Of a stretch of 64,000 nt of DNA, positions 9,140 to 20,074 are shown one piece after another. Origin of the DNA: Adiantum capillus-veneris (taxonomy: Eukaryota > Streptophyta > Polypodiopsida > Polypodiales > Pteridaceae); NCBI GenBank assembly GCA_014529385.2, contig CM043971.1, forward strand, positions 94,405,840-94,469,839, read 5' to 3'. Both the position numbers and the translations under genes were made by a program. Within the stretch, counting starts at the first letter, position 1. Every line of letters starts with the position of its first letter. The notes beneath the pieces are model-generated. The model was given only the letters and a program-made list of their open reading frames with translations, did not search any database and was not told where the DNA came from.

Positions 9140-9685
9140 TTACAATGTCTCTATGAACAAAGTGTCATAGAAAGTAGCGAAGGATGAGAATTTATACAAA
9201 TTTGCAATCTTCTCTATGCTCTCTTTATTAAGACAAGCTCTGAATAGCTCCCTATCTCCTTTGTTGAAAGTGAAAGGAAGACTATTAATAAGACGCAAAT
9301 GAGGGAAAAATTCACCAAATGTGAGTCTATGAAGCATGAACTGTGGCCGCAAGTTTCCTGAAGAGTCTTCCTCAATGGTGAAATGCACTCGCCAAATGCC
9401 AAATTTCACTCTATTTACCAATCTTAGGGCACACACTAGTTGGATGAATGCGCGGTCTTCCTTAGTGCCCAACAACAAGAGGAAAATGGAATCCACGCGT
9501 AGGACCTTTCGTCTTAACTTCACCACCCTCTTGTTATGAGGGAGACGCCTTACTACTTGCTCCTGCAACTCAATTGGTAATAGAGCTAGATCTCTAAGGA
9601 TTGAACTTTCACTGCACACACATTCCCTGTTAGAACAAATGATCTTTTTTTGTTTCTTGTAACAACTTGGACAAAGAAAAAACAA
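9140..9685 (-). CDS. G1 accessory ORF, first of a paralogous pair (unknown)
   Basis: About 181 codons between small ORF A and the previous ORF. The N-terminus carries a cysteine cluster, CPSC then CSNRECVC about 14 residues later, which could bind a metal. It is followed by the blocks shared with 8635-9093: VVRRLPHNKRVV, FIQLVCALRLVNRVKF and RLTFGEFFPHLRLINSLPF. The frame opens after a TAG near 9697 and has no ATG at its start, so it may be a downstream exon or be translated from another frame. The frame shift relative to the next ORF (40 bases away) would allow a spliced or frameshifted fusion. Position matches the ORF1 that precedes gag in Ogre-type elements; homology is not claimed. Confidence 0.6.
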   Translation of the reverse strand: MFFLCPSCYKKQKKIICSNRECVCSESSILRDLALLPIELQEQVVRRLPHNKRVVKLRRKVLRVDSIFLLLLGTKEDRAFIQLVCALRLVNRVKFGIWRVHFTIEEDSSGNLRPQFMLHRLTFGEFFPHLRLINSLPFTFNKGDRELFRACLNKESIEKIANLYKFSSFATFYDTLFIETL

Positions 9686-9719
9686 ACATACACACTATTT
9701 TTCCGGGCTGCACTTCATT

Positions 9720-9938
9720 TTAAAATAAAATGAACACATGTACATCAAAAGAAGTGTGGTAGTTGATGAGAGGTAGAATGACAGGGTTTGGTGATGCAAG
9801 AATTTCTCCTACTCTTTGGGCACCAAACATGAACACCATTCGTTGTTGAAAATGGATCTTTCTACTAATTGCAACGTTTATTCTAATGTGTGGAGTAAAA
9901 TGAAAGGGAAAACCCTCTATTCCTGGGCCATTATCCAT
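9720..9938 (-). CDS. G1 small accessory ORF A (72 aa, unknown)
   Basis: ATG-started, 72 residues. The conserved core runs from INVAISRKIHFQQ through FMFGAQRVGEI to PVILPLINYHTSFDVHVF. It is paralogous to ORF B just upstream (9960-10172), sharing the K-x-x-FQ block, the Gly-Arg-Glu-Ile region and the PxILPLIxYxxSxDV block. A second copy lies in the separate gypsy element G2 at 44549-44767, also 72 codons with about 58% identical residues by my count. Equal length and position-specific conservation suggest constraint at protein level. No membrane segment, signal peptide or known domain is evident to me. Confidence 0.6.
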   Translation of the reverse strand: MDNGPGIEGFPFHFTPHIRINVAISRKIHFQQRMVFMFGAQRVGEILASPNPVILPLINYHTSFDVHVFILF

Positions 9939-9959
9939 GGCCTATGCATGTCCTAATGC

Positions 9960-10172
9960 TTAAAATAACACAAAAATATAGACGTCCAAGCTAATATCGT
10001 ACCTAATGAGAGGCAAAATAAAAGGATTGACCGAAGTGTTTATCTCGGCTAACCTAAGAGGACCTAAAATCCTACGAATTACCCGTTGAAATTGCAACTT
10101 AGTACTAACAATTATGTGTATCTTTTGCCTTGAAATGGGAATGAAAGGATCATACAAACTCTCGTGATTCAT
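9960..10172 (-). CDS. G1 small accessory ORF B (70 aa, unknown)
   Basis: ATG-started, 70 residues, first ORF after the LTR (80 bases from its end). It contains ISRQKIHIIVSTKLQFQR, GPLRLAEI and NPFILPLIRYD then SLDVYIFVLF. The copy in G2 at 44764-44976 is also exactly 70 residues, has no gap, and matches at 47 of 70 positions by my count. ORF A follows 21 bases downstream. The protein is basic in its first half and hydrophobic at its end. Function unknown. Confidence 0.65.
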   Translation of the reverse strand: MNHESLYDPFIPISRQKIHIIVSTKLQFQRVIRRILGPLRLAEINTSVNPFILPLIRYDISLDVYIFVLF

Positions 10173-10234
10173 GCAAACTACTTGACTATGCTAAAAGCTG
10201 ATCCTACACAAAAACATACACGAGTTGTTTTCCT

Positions 10235-10251
10235 CCGTGGGGGCACCAATT
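10235..10251 (-). promoter_or_regulatory. G1 candidate primer-binding region
   Basis: On the minus strand TTGGTGCCCCCACGG follows the LTR end after two bases. TGG at the start fits the CCA end of a tRNA; I cannot name the tRNA. Confidence 0.5.
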
Positions 10252-10510
10252 TGAGGTGGTCCGGGGCGGGCAACAAGAAGAGCTACCTCTAGACACCCTT
10301 CAAGGCTCCCGTGCTGCTCAATGGGGTTGGGGCACAACACAACACAAACCAAAACAACAAACCCACAGCCAAATCCCAACTACACAAGCGGCACCACTTA
10401 GTTTAAGAGCGAACTAGGACCCAAAAGAGGAGAATCGTTAGAGCAACCCACAAACAAGCAAGGAATTTACACTAACCCTAACACCAATGGAACACTCTCA
10501 CACACTAAAA

Positions 10511-10566
<56 letters not shown>

Positions 10567-12944
10567 TGCTCGGGCTGCTTTGAAGTGTATGGTTAATGAT
10601 CAAGCAAACCTAAATATATATATGTAAGAAAGAGAGAGAAGGGGGAAGGGGGTGCTTGTTGCACTAATGCCTTCTTACAAATCTGTCATGACCAATCAAA
10701 GTGAGATTAGTATTTGTTCAACATAGCCTGAGTAAATTACACCACAACACATCACAAGAAAAAAGCCACCCCAATCACTGTCTTAAGGCCAGGGGAGTCC
10801 TCTCCACCCTGTCGTACAGCATGTGGGATTTATGGCTAAATTGATAACAGTACCCGGAGACAAGCTATCAAGAACTTACATAAAACACCAAGACACTTAC
10901 ACATCATTATTGTCCATGACTTCACGTTGGAAGGGAGACAAGGTATCCATGCTTAGTCCAAATTCACCCTCCTTGATTCAGCAAATGTTGGGCTTACTCT
11001 AGTAGGAGAAATGATAGATTTCCTACTCTCAATTTAATGATCACTCTCTCTTACAATGGCATAGAGTTCCCTTGCTAATCACCCCTAATACAACACATAC
11101 ATATGCCTAATGCCAATGAGATTCCACTCAAGAGCTCCTTCTCAAGAGGTTGAGCTTGGCTTCTCAAGCTATAGCATAATGCTCTTTCTTCTCCCCCCTT
11201 TTTGTGCTAGCTACACCCTCCTTTTATAGCAATTTTGAAGGCTAGGGTTACTTCTCTAACCATGGTTGGGTTAGATTTTCAGCAATTTATCTAATTTCTT
11301 TTGCTTGGAATTATCAAGAAGTTGGTGGGGAAAGAGAGAGGAGAGAAATGGAGGTGATAGGACTTTTCATAGTGGGTTAGTGTTAGTAGAGTTAGTATTA
11401 ATTTACAAATGGAATTGGATATTTACAATGGGAGTATCCATGTAGGATACAAATAAGGAATCAAAACTCTTAAGAGGTAAGAAAAAGGTGGATTTCTTAC
11501 AAGGTTGATGCTCCAAGTGTCTTGAGTAGGGCCAATTTTGACGCTTGTTGACGGTCCACTAGCTTTGACGGTACATTTTTTTTCCACTCTTGACCTTCCT
11601 TGAGAGACAAGGTAATTGAAGCTGAGTAATCAACCACCATGATGCTGTCTTTTAAGAGAAGGGGCTGAATTTTGTGGTTTTTTTGATAGATATGGGTAAT
11701 TTGGAGGAGGAAAAATGAGACTAGGTGGTCAATTTTGGAATGGAATTGTGTGTGGGAGGTATGAGTTCACCATGGTTTCTCTTATTCTTCAAGGTTGAGG
11801 AGAAGGTGAGTAGGGTGCAGAGAGGAGTGGTGAGAGAGGTGGGGATGATGAGTGGAGAAGTGTGTGTGAAAGAGGAAAATGATAAAGTGGAAGAGAGAGT
11901 GTGGCTGCATAGCATGGGAAAACTAGGGTCCACTAATAAAATTATAGCTCACATCTCGTAGTTCAAAAAAATATGAAAAAATTTGAGGCAAAAGTTCAGC
12001 CCACGAGCTACAACTTTTGTTTGTATCACTGTTTCAAATTCAGAGAGCAAGTGAAGTTTAAAAATTCAGCAAAACCGATCGTTTTTTTCCACAGCACAAG
12101 GTCCTTGTGGGGTCCTTCTTTGGATGATTCTTTTGAATACCTCCAAGAGTGAGCCCTCCATAGTGCATGTATGCATGCCACCTACCCTTGACTTTATTTG
12201 GTAGGTCTATAATTGAAGATATTGTTGAGATCATGATATAAGTGAATAGTACAACTAAGAAAATCAAATATTGAGGGGTCTAAAAAATATGTACATGTCA
12301 AATATAAATAATATAAGTGGAAAAAATAGAAAGGGGTCAAAAGAAATCTCTCTCATTATGAGGCTACCATAAAAAGATAAATATTTTTGGTGTTCTAATT
12401 TTTTAGAAAAAAAACAAAATAGATGTAGGAAGGGAAAAATCAAAATAGTGAAAAAATATACACATAAATAAAACTAGTTTTTTTGGATTTTTGTTGGGGT
12501 GGAGTTACACCAAATATAAGAGAAGCTTACATGAAAATATTTCTATATGGAATAAAGAGTATGAAAAATGGTAAGAAAAATTGTGGTAATGGTGAGGCAA
12601 TGTACAAAGCATAAATAGCACACACCTAGGTAAAAATATTTAAATAAATACCAAAATAATTATGAAAAAATCTTTTATTTAGGCCCTATATACAAAGAAA
12701 TATTTACATACGCATGGGCCATAATATACTTATATTTTTTATTTTTTTTATTGTTTTGGCTCAACTAGCCCAATGCCTAGCTAATTGAGGGTTTTTTATT
12801 TCAGTAAGGAGATATGGGAAAAGTCCCCTAACTCACACACACCCATATACAGTGAAAGGGTGAGGGTAACCACAGTGTTTGAGTGATTTGATAGGGGGGG
12901 ATAACTCACTATGGCAATCACAGAGAGCCGAAAAACGGCTATCA
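10252..12944 (-). repeat. G1 5' LTR (2.7 kb)
   Basis: On the minus strand it begins TGATAGCCG at 12944 and ends CACCTCA at 10252. It matches 47040-49728, in opposite orientation, almost base for base; antisense ORFs of 78 codons in the two copies differ at one residue. A TATAAAAG box lies at 11221-11228 (minus strand), about 970 bases before the LTR end. An (AG)n tract occupies 10512-10563. The outer flank at 12945 is the interior of element D1, not a host target. Confidence 0.9.
11221..11228 (-). promoter_or_regulatory. TATA box of the G1 LTR
   Basis: TATAAAAG on the minus strand, preserved at 48756-48763 in the other copy. It would drive the G1 transcript leftwards. Confidence 0.6.
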
Positions 12945-13865
12945 TTATCAAACTTTACCCAACCAAGGCAATGTTTGCTTGGCAAGCTTGCATTGTAGAG
13001 AATTGTATCTACCGGTACATTGACAAGTGACAATAGCTATGAAGTGTTTATGCATCCAATGTAGTCACGAATATGGAGCCTTGCTCCTAAAAGCTGTGAT
13101 TTTCCTCCCTACAAGAGATACTGTTTAACAAAGCCATCTGTAGCCTTCAAAAAATGCAAGCCTTGTTCCTTAATTAGGACATAACGACATGCGTAGCATG
13201 GATGAGACCCTAAGTCATATTTGTGTCTCTGCAAAATGGAGTCTAGAGAAAATTAGCATTTAAATAAACCGAAACATTATGAACATGCTCTAGCTGTGTA
13301 GTCTACACAAGATATTTGTATAAGTGGTGCTCGTGCACAGACAGAATCATACGCTATAATCATTATGATGAGACGCATATGGAGTTATACTCCCGATTCA
13401 AAACTTGATCAATATACCAGGTCAGATGGAGTTGTACGTCCAACTCATGCCCCGTGCATTGTCGAGACACCCATATAGTATTGTGTGTCGAGACTCAAAG
13501 TCAAGACAGAGTTACCCCGTCTATGTGCGACCGTGTCGGGTAGGGTATCATATTCAAAGCATAAAAAGATCGACAATGATGTCACAGACAAGACATACCT
13601 GTGTTGGCCCTTTGCCCTTGCCAAACCATGTACACATGTTGAACAAGGCCGAAGTCGATGAGACGATGACCCCTACTAAATTTATGGATGTAAGATTTTT
13701 ATGGAATCATGTATCTAATCTTGCATGTCACCGTCGGCTGCAGAAGCTCGTGGGCACTCGCCCTTAGTGGAAAAAATATATCCTTTGCCCTAAGGCCAAA
13801 GGCGTTTGGGCGCTTAAGTGTGAAAAACAACGATGAACGCAGGGCATGGTGATGCCGCATCAGAG

Positions 13866-13868
<3 letters not shown>

Positions 13869-13958
<90 letters not shown>
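13869..13958. repeat. (AG)n microsatellite in D1
   Basis: About 90 bases of AG repeats with a few interruptions by GACAG. On the D1 sense strand it is a CT tract shortly after the PBS, as in D2. Confidence 0.95.
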
Positions 13959-14237
13959 TGCTTGTTGTAGTGCGGCCCAGCGCTCACGCATGTGACAGGA
14001 AATACTCCCCATAGCCTTCCGCTCCAAATGAGCCCGCCCTCGATGGCTTTCCTGCAACTCACCCCCGAAAGCTCCTACTTCCCAAGCCCCCCTGCACACG
14101 TGGTTTTTCCTTGCTTCGTCTTCGAGCCCGACTAAGCGGCCATGCCCGCCTCCATCTCTTGGCAAAACTAGCCCTTGGGTTGCATGAGCATGCTAAAAGT
14201 GGAGGTCCACGACCCACTGTGCCTAGAATAGACTGAA

Positions 14238-14248
14238 GCTCTGATACC
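14238..14248 (-). promoter_or_regulatory. D1 primer-binding site
   Basis: GGTATCAGAGC on the minus strand directly after the short LTR, the Met-tRNA type also used by D2 and C1; the first T of the full motif is replaced by A. Confidence 0.75.
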
Positions 14249-14351
14249 TATAAAAAGGCCCCTGGTGGGACTACCTGAGAATGAACCTCCTAACCTCAGT
14301 CGGCCCCTTGTGCCTGGTCCTTGATCACTGGGCATTGCCCTTGGCATGACA
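14249..14351 (-). repeat. D1 5' LTR (short)
   Basis: About 103 bp on the minus strand, starting TGTCATGCCAAGGGCAATGC. It matches 52901-53043 (143 bp) apart from scattered changes and a block of about 40 bases missing here. The adjoining five bases are AGGAC, the same five that follow the 3' LTR at 53044. Confidence 0.85.
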
Positions 14352-14998
14352 GTCCTTCTTAGAATGACCAACAATAAGCAAGTCATCTACATAAAGGATA
14401 AGCATAATAAATTGTTCATCAGATTGTCTTTTCACGTAAAGACATGGATCCTCATTACTACGCTTATAGCCTAGGGAATGCATAAATGCATCAAACGTTT
14501 GATACCATTGTCTGGATGATTGCTTCAAGCCATAAAGACTATTTAGAAGCTTAGAGACCAAATGTTCCTTGCCGTTTAGCACAAACCCTTCAGGTTGCTG
14601 CATATAAATCTCTTCCTCAAGATCATCATGAAGAAAGCTGTAATGACATCCATTTGATCAAGCTCCATATCTTCAATGGCAACCAAAGCAAGAAACATTG
14701 TTAGGGTGGTCATCTTGACCACTGGAGAAAAGATTTATTGGAAATTGACACTGTATTCTTGCTTGAAACCTTTGGCCACTAAACGAGCTTTGTAATTGTC
14801 AATATTCTTCTTGTAAACCCATTTACAAGGCAAATATTTTGTACCTTTTGGAAATGGAACAAGTTCCCATGTTTTGTTCTTTGCAATACTGGACATCTTT
14901 CTCTTCATAGCATGTTCCCACTGAACCTTATCATTGGCTAGCATAGCCTCTTTGTAACAAGAAGGCTCACCACTATCCGTCAGCAAAACAAAATCCAC
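14352..14998 (-). pseudogene. C2 reverse transcriptase, N-terminal part
   Basis: Copia RT on the minus strand, interrupted at 14352 by the D1 LTR. It shows CKWVYKK and YKARLVAKGFKQEY near 14760-14830, [15 protein letters not shown] near 14560-14605 and the catalytic YVDDLLIVGHSKKD just before the break. A stop near 14735 and a frame change near 14630 mark decay. The expected continuation starts at 53044 on the other strand with DIANSK and then FDMKDLGEANH, so the two pieces are halves of one gene. Confidence 0.88.
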
Positions 14999-15198
14999 GC
15001 CTGGAACAAAACGTTCTGGCGGATGTGAGACTCTTTGAGATCTCCGCGGCTGATCAGAACTTGTACTAGCCTGTGTAGTAAGTGGCTCGAGAGCTATCTA
15101 GACAGGAGGTGATACATCGAAAAATGTTACTTTCTAGAATTCAACCTCTTTCACTGGCTGTCTATGCATCTTAGTCTCATTAAAGACAACATCACTGA

Positions 15199-16416
15199 TC
15201 AACTTTTTGGATCCCATAAATGATAGCCAAATTGACCATCTACACCATAGCCAATGAAGATGCATATCTTAGACTTAGGATCTAGCTTAGCACACAACTC
15301 CTTGGGTACATGTGCATAAGCTTCACAACCAAATCTGTGGAGTTTTTCATAAGACAATTTATGTCCTGACCATAACTCCAAAGGTACACGAAACTGTAAT
15401 GAAGCATGTGGTGATCTATTGATCAAGTACACGACTGTGTATAATGATTCAGTCCAAAACACTTGTGGTAAATTAGCCTATGATAGCATAGACATAATCC
15501 GCTCTTGGATGGTCATATTCATTCCTTCCGCAACACCATTTTTTGCAGGGGTATAAGGAGATGTAAACTCATGCTGAATTCCCCTACTTGAATAGAAGTC
15601 TGTAAACTCTTTGGAGACATATTCTCCACCATTGTCTCATCTTTAGGCTTCATGGCATAGACCCAAACATGACGTGTTTCATCGTCAATGAATGTAACAT
15701 AATAGGACACACCACCATGGGATTTAGAAGGCATAGGCCCACATAAATCACTATGCACAAGCTTGAAGGGTTTTCTTTCTTTGTCAAAAGAATGTGTACG
15801 ATGTGTCCGTATTTGCTTTCCATATCGACAGTGCTCACAAAAGGTAAAATAAAAAAATGACAAAGATGGTAAGTAGCCCAAACGGGAGAGTGTCTCCATT
15901 CCCTTCTTTGACATATGTCCTAATCGGCTATGCCACAAAGCAATGGTTGGCAGCTCGGTTATAGAAAGAACATTGTTTTTATCAGATACATAAAGAGGAT
16001 AAAGTGAACCAACTTTAGAACCATGGGCTATAATAAGACGACCCTTCGCAACATGCCAAGACTACTGATGAAAGTTAAAGTGACTTTGTAACCCAAGTCA
16101 TCAAGACGTCCAACCGAAATTAGATTATGTGTCAAGGCTGGAACATGACGCACATTACGGATGATAAACTTCACCCCATTTGCCATAACCATGGCAATAA
16201 CACCTATGCCAACAATGTCACAAGAGTAACTGTCACCAAGTGTAATAGAGCCAATGGTTTCCTCATATTTAGTAAACCAATGCCTATGAGGTGTGACATG
16301 CAACGAAGCACCCGAATCAAGAATCTATGTATGGGATACTTCACCATTAACAAGGAGTTTAGCTGGCATAGAACTCTGCAACGATAGAGCTTCATGTGCA
16401 TCATAACAGACATCAT
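15199..16416 (-). pseudogene. C2 protease and integrase
   Basis: Decayed copia pol on the minus strand. In order: protease ILDSGASLHVTPHRHWF near 16270-16330, GAG-pre-integrase LWHSRLGHMSKKGMETLSR near 15880-15938, integrase LVHSDLCGPMPSK with YVTFIDDETRHVWVY near 15640-15760, and the integrase C-terminal region HRFGCEAYAHVPKEL with GYHLWDPKS near 15200-15330. Several stops and frame changes separate these blocks. The sequence is close to C3 (57736-59033). Confidence 0.85.
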
Positions 16417-16539
16417 TATTTTTAGTCAACATATTAATGTCTTGCGCATCACTGTCATCCTGAACTATGTTCAATTCTTCAATCTTAGTCGAACTCTTTG
16501 GTTTCTCCTCTTAATCATCATGATCTTTGCCTTTATGTT

Positions 16540-17446
16540 TTCCCTTGTCTTTGTCACGCTTCCAAGCACAACAATCCTTCTTTATGTGACCAAACTTATC
16601 ACAATAATGGCATTGAACATTGCGGCGACCATGAGACTATGATCTACCCTTTGATGCATCTCTATTGTCCTCTTTCTTGGACTCACTTTGCGAAGAATGG
16701 CCCTTATGTTGCTTATTATCCCTTTGCACATAATGAGCTTCGCCATGATGCAAGCTAGTCATGGTCTTCCAACGCATCTCCTCTAACAAAAGTGCACTAG
16801 TAACATCATCGTACTTTAGCGTACCATTAGGAGCAAAGTTACTAATAGTTGTGCAAAAGATATCCCAAGAGGGTGGCAACGAATAAAGCAAAAATATAAC
16901 TTCCATCTCATCATCAATGGTCATGCGTTGTGCACAAATCTGGGCAAAAAGAGAATCAAAATTATTGATATGGTTGGCAATGATAGCTGACTCCTTCATA
17001 CGAAGGTTGAAAACTTTTCGTATCAGGAAAACCTTATTTCTAGCCGTATCCTTTTTGTAAGTGTCGCATAATTTCTTTTTCCATCAAGCATGAGCAGTCT
17101 CGCATTCTAACACTGAAAAGTACACCGACTCACCAAGGTGCAATCTAATCGTAGACCTGCATAGCTCATCAAGCTCCTCCCACTGAAACTGAGTCATGTG
17201 CATATCTTCAATTCTAGCCGCATAGGCAATAGGCAACTTTTGCTTCTTTTGGACAAGCACATCATACATTTGGTTCTTCCAAAGCTGAAAATTAGTGCCA
17301 TCAAACTTCTTTATGCAATAAATGTGAAATGTTGTTTCGTCATGCCTTCTTTGCCATTTCTCCGATGTTACAATTCCATTTATGTCTGGTATAATGATTT
17401 TGTTGTCAGTTTTGTTTATATTTGATAGTGTAGCTAGCCTGTGCAA
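16540..17446 (-). pseudogene. C2 Gag
   Basis: Copia Gag on the minus strand with the typical KFDGTNFQLWKNQMYDVLVQ block near 17250-17310, a LIRKVFNLRMKES region near 17000 and a zinc knuckle CHYCDKFGHIKKDC at 16573-16614. Stops near 17084 and 16635 split it. C3 Gag (56947-57680) is its close relative. I could not identify the C2 5' LTR to the right of 17446. Confidence 0.82.
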
Positions 17447-18163
17447 TTGTCTTGTTTGAAAAAAATGTTCAAATCTATTCTCAGTGAAGGTTTGAAAACA
17501 ATTTTTAGATCTGTCCGCAGTGAAGGTTGTCAGATTTCTTTAAGTGAAATTTTCACCACTGCTATTCTAACTTCTCTAGCTTCCTAGTATCCCCCCTCAC
17601 TTGGTAGACATTGGCTTTAGATCTACACTCACCACTCCCAGTCAATGTTGGATTCAAAATTTGTTTCAAGTTAGCAAGTCTTTTCCACAAACTCTTTCTT
17701 CAATTAATGTTTATCTGTAAACTGTATATTGTTTCTATGCTTGAGATGTTTGTCTATACACTATGATGCAAGCTTTTGTAGTGTTAGAAGCTTCAATGTC
17801 TTCAACATTGTGTCATTAATCATACCAAACTGGTTGATGGTGTCTTGTATACCTGGAACGACGATTTTTTCTTTCTGCTATAGCTACATCTCATAAAAAA
17901 GCTAGCTTTTCTCTACTGATCAATTAAATTTGTGACTGCTTGCTTTGAGGCCTTTGTTTTTTAGTTTTGAGCTCTGCCTCCCGCAGAAAGTTCGCGTTCT
18001 CAATGCCTTTCTTGGGCCTCATCTTATCAAGATTCCTCTTTTCAGACTTCTTTGGCAAGGATGATGACGATGCGAGGAGGAGTTTGTGCTGACGCTCATG
18101 ATGGGAGGCCATCACCTTGCAAGCGAAGCGATTGCGAGATGTAGGGAAAGTTCTCAGTTCACT

Positions 18164-18379
18164 TTAGTCCTAACTCATTTTCACCTATTCAATGCTCTTA
18201 GGCTTTAGCTATGGCATCTGAGTCCTGACCTGCTGATCAGTGACGCTTAGTCTTGACGTCCCAACCTACTTTTAGTTGTGACTCATTTTTGCCTTCTCAA
18301 TGCTCTTAGGCTTTAGCTATGGCATCCGAGTCCTGACCTACTGATCAGTAACGCTTAGTCCTGACGTCCTGACTTGTTG
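18164..18379. repeat. Two-copy tandem duplication, period 108
   Basis: The block with CTCTTAGGCTTTAGCTATGG at 18195 recurs at 18303, each followed by GAGTCCTGACCT and a GATCAGT segment. The units differ at several positions. Confidence 0.85.
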
Positions 18380-19364
18380 GAGCTGGTGTTGAAGTCCCGA
18401 CTTCTTCCACTGCAGCCGCCAACGTTCTTGACTCCCCGAGCCTCTCGTTACCTATCCGATGCACTAAATCGGCTTTTAGATCATAGCTTGAAGCATCTAT
18501 CGGTAGTTACACTAAATCTTGTCACATTTTGTCAAATTTTTTCAAGGCAAGTTCAAAATCTAGCCTAGATTTTGCAAGTTAGTGATAATCTATTAAAAAT
18601 AGAATGCATTATTTCAATTTTCAATGTCGATTAAAGAGTTCAACTCTCTACTAAACAATGCAGACTATGTATTAATAATGTATTTTTTATTTGTGAAATA
18701 ACGATTCCACCTACTATTGGTAGCTTCTTAGTTTATTTAGTGAAATCTCCACAGATTCCTTGCTTCACTGCGTCATTGCCCCTTGCTCTTACATTCCACC
18801 AAAACGCTGGTTCCGTATTCGAACACAAGCATGTGGAAAGTTGGTTTTGATGCACATGAGTTAACCACTCAAACCAACCTCGTTCGCTGATCACATGCAA
18901 ATGATATGCGTTCAAAAAAAATCAACCCGTTGTCTATTCCTCAGACTACGTGCACTTGCACCTCAGCTTACCTGCACGTCACATCCTCGTCTTCTGCTCC
19001 TGCTCCTATTTCTATTGCGTGTGGCCGTCTCTGTCTTCCTTCCATAGCTCAGCTTGACTTTCTCGTCACTGTCTCCTACCCACGGGATCATGCAAGATTC
19101 CCCTTAATGGGAACTTTTTGCAAATCGTAGGGACATACTGAAAGGTGTTCAATAAAAAAATACTTGGAAACTTGGAAAATGCCTTGTGTCGGAGCTTGTA
19201 AACCTTGTGTTTTATATGGTTAAATTATTTTATATGTGTCAATCTTAAAGAGTTTAATACACCGCAATCTTTATTGTTTTGGCCATACTCACAATTTTGG
19301 GTGGTAGTGTTGTATTAACTCAATAAGGAATGTACTTAATCTCAAATTGGATGTGTGACATCAT

Positions 19365-20040
19365 AGCGTTAAAGATTTTAAGATCGTTAGTTTCTTTTAC
19401 ATGTAGTTACAAATTCTATAGTCTCAATTTCCCACATGGTCATATGGCTTGATCGGGTGTGTTATCTTGAGCTATAGTTTCTTGCCAAGACACGTCTAGC
19501 ATACCTTGGGTCTATGTGTCACACATACACAATGTTTTTATTTTGTATATAATTATAAATATAGACACATTTAGCATACCTTGGGTCTATGTGTCACACA
19601 TACACAATGTCTTTATTTTGTATATAATTACAAATATAGTCTCAATTTGTCACATGGTCATATGGCCTGACCGGGTGTGCCGTCTTGAGCTATCGATTTT
19701 TACCTTTAGTTCTTCTAGCTATCCATATGGCTTGACTGGGTCTCTTGAGCTATCCATTCTTACCAAATGTGTATTTGTGCCTCTTTTTACGATAAAAAGT
19801 GTTAAAGATTTAAAGATTGTTAGTTTCTTTTACATGTAGTTACAAATTCTATAGTCTTGTAGTTAGTTTCTTTTACATGTAGTTGCAAATCCCACATGGT
19901 CATATGGCTTGACCGGGTGTGTGATCTTGAGCTATAGTTTCTTGCCAAGACACGTTTAATATACCTTGGGTCTATGTGTCACACATACAATGTCCTTATT
20001 TTGTATATATTTAAAAATATAGACACGTCTAGCATACTCT
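19365..20040. repeat. Higher-order tandem repeats
   Basis: The phrase AGCATACCTTGGGTCTATGT occurs at 19498 and 19573 (75 apart), with a variant near 19958. A longer block starting at GTTAAAGAT recurs about 431 bases later (19370 and 19801). CACATGGTCATATGGC occurs three times. No coding potential is seen. Confidence 0.8.
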
Positions 20041-20074
20041 AGTGTTTGTCCAACAACACACTCTAAGCAAGAAA

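Larger units (their letters stand above)
1..12944 (-). mobile_element. G1: Ty3/gypsy LTR retrotransposon, 5' part, running off the window
   Basis: In minus-strand order the element has a 2.7-kb 5' LTR (10252-12944), a primer-binding region, small ORFs B and A, two larger accessory ORFs, gag, protease, reverse transcriptase and RNase H. It leaves the window inside RNase H, so integrase and the 3' LTR are not visible. Copia element C1 interrupts gag at 2673-7965; without it and one TSD copy the gag frame continues. The gag-pol frame is open in the parts I translated by hand (about 1-1800), so the copy looks young. A long LTR with extra ORFs upstream of gag recalls the Tat/Ogre branch of plant Ty3/gypsy, where an ORF1 precedes gag. 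That assignment is inference. Confidence 0.88.
12945..14351 (-). mobile_element. D1 (5' half): non-autonomous short-LTR element
   Basis: On the minus strand this holds a 5' LTR (14249-14351), a PBS, an AG/CT tract (13869-13958) and about 900 bases of sequence with no convincing ORF. It ends abruptly at the G1-type LTR at 12944. The matching 3' half with a 3' LTR is at 49729-53043 on the plus strand. D2 (21134-25984) has the same plan: short LTR, Met PBS, then a CT tract. Confidence 0.75.
17447..20060. other. Intergenic stretch without convincing genes
   Basis: AT-rich sequence with no ORF showing family resemblance. It holds two sets of tandem or dispersed duplications, listed separately. 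The C2 5' LTR should lie near 17450-18200 but no PBS complement was found. Confidence 0.5.

Noticed and set aside
11725-11961. 78-codon ORF conserved at 48023-48259
   Set aside because: It lies antisense within the two near-identical G1 LTR copies; conservation reflects recent common origin of the LTRs, not coding.
13405-13767. 120-codon plus-strand ORF as a gene
   Set aside because: It lies in the D1 interior in antisense, has no family resemblance, and no homologous frame exists in D2.
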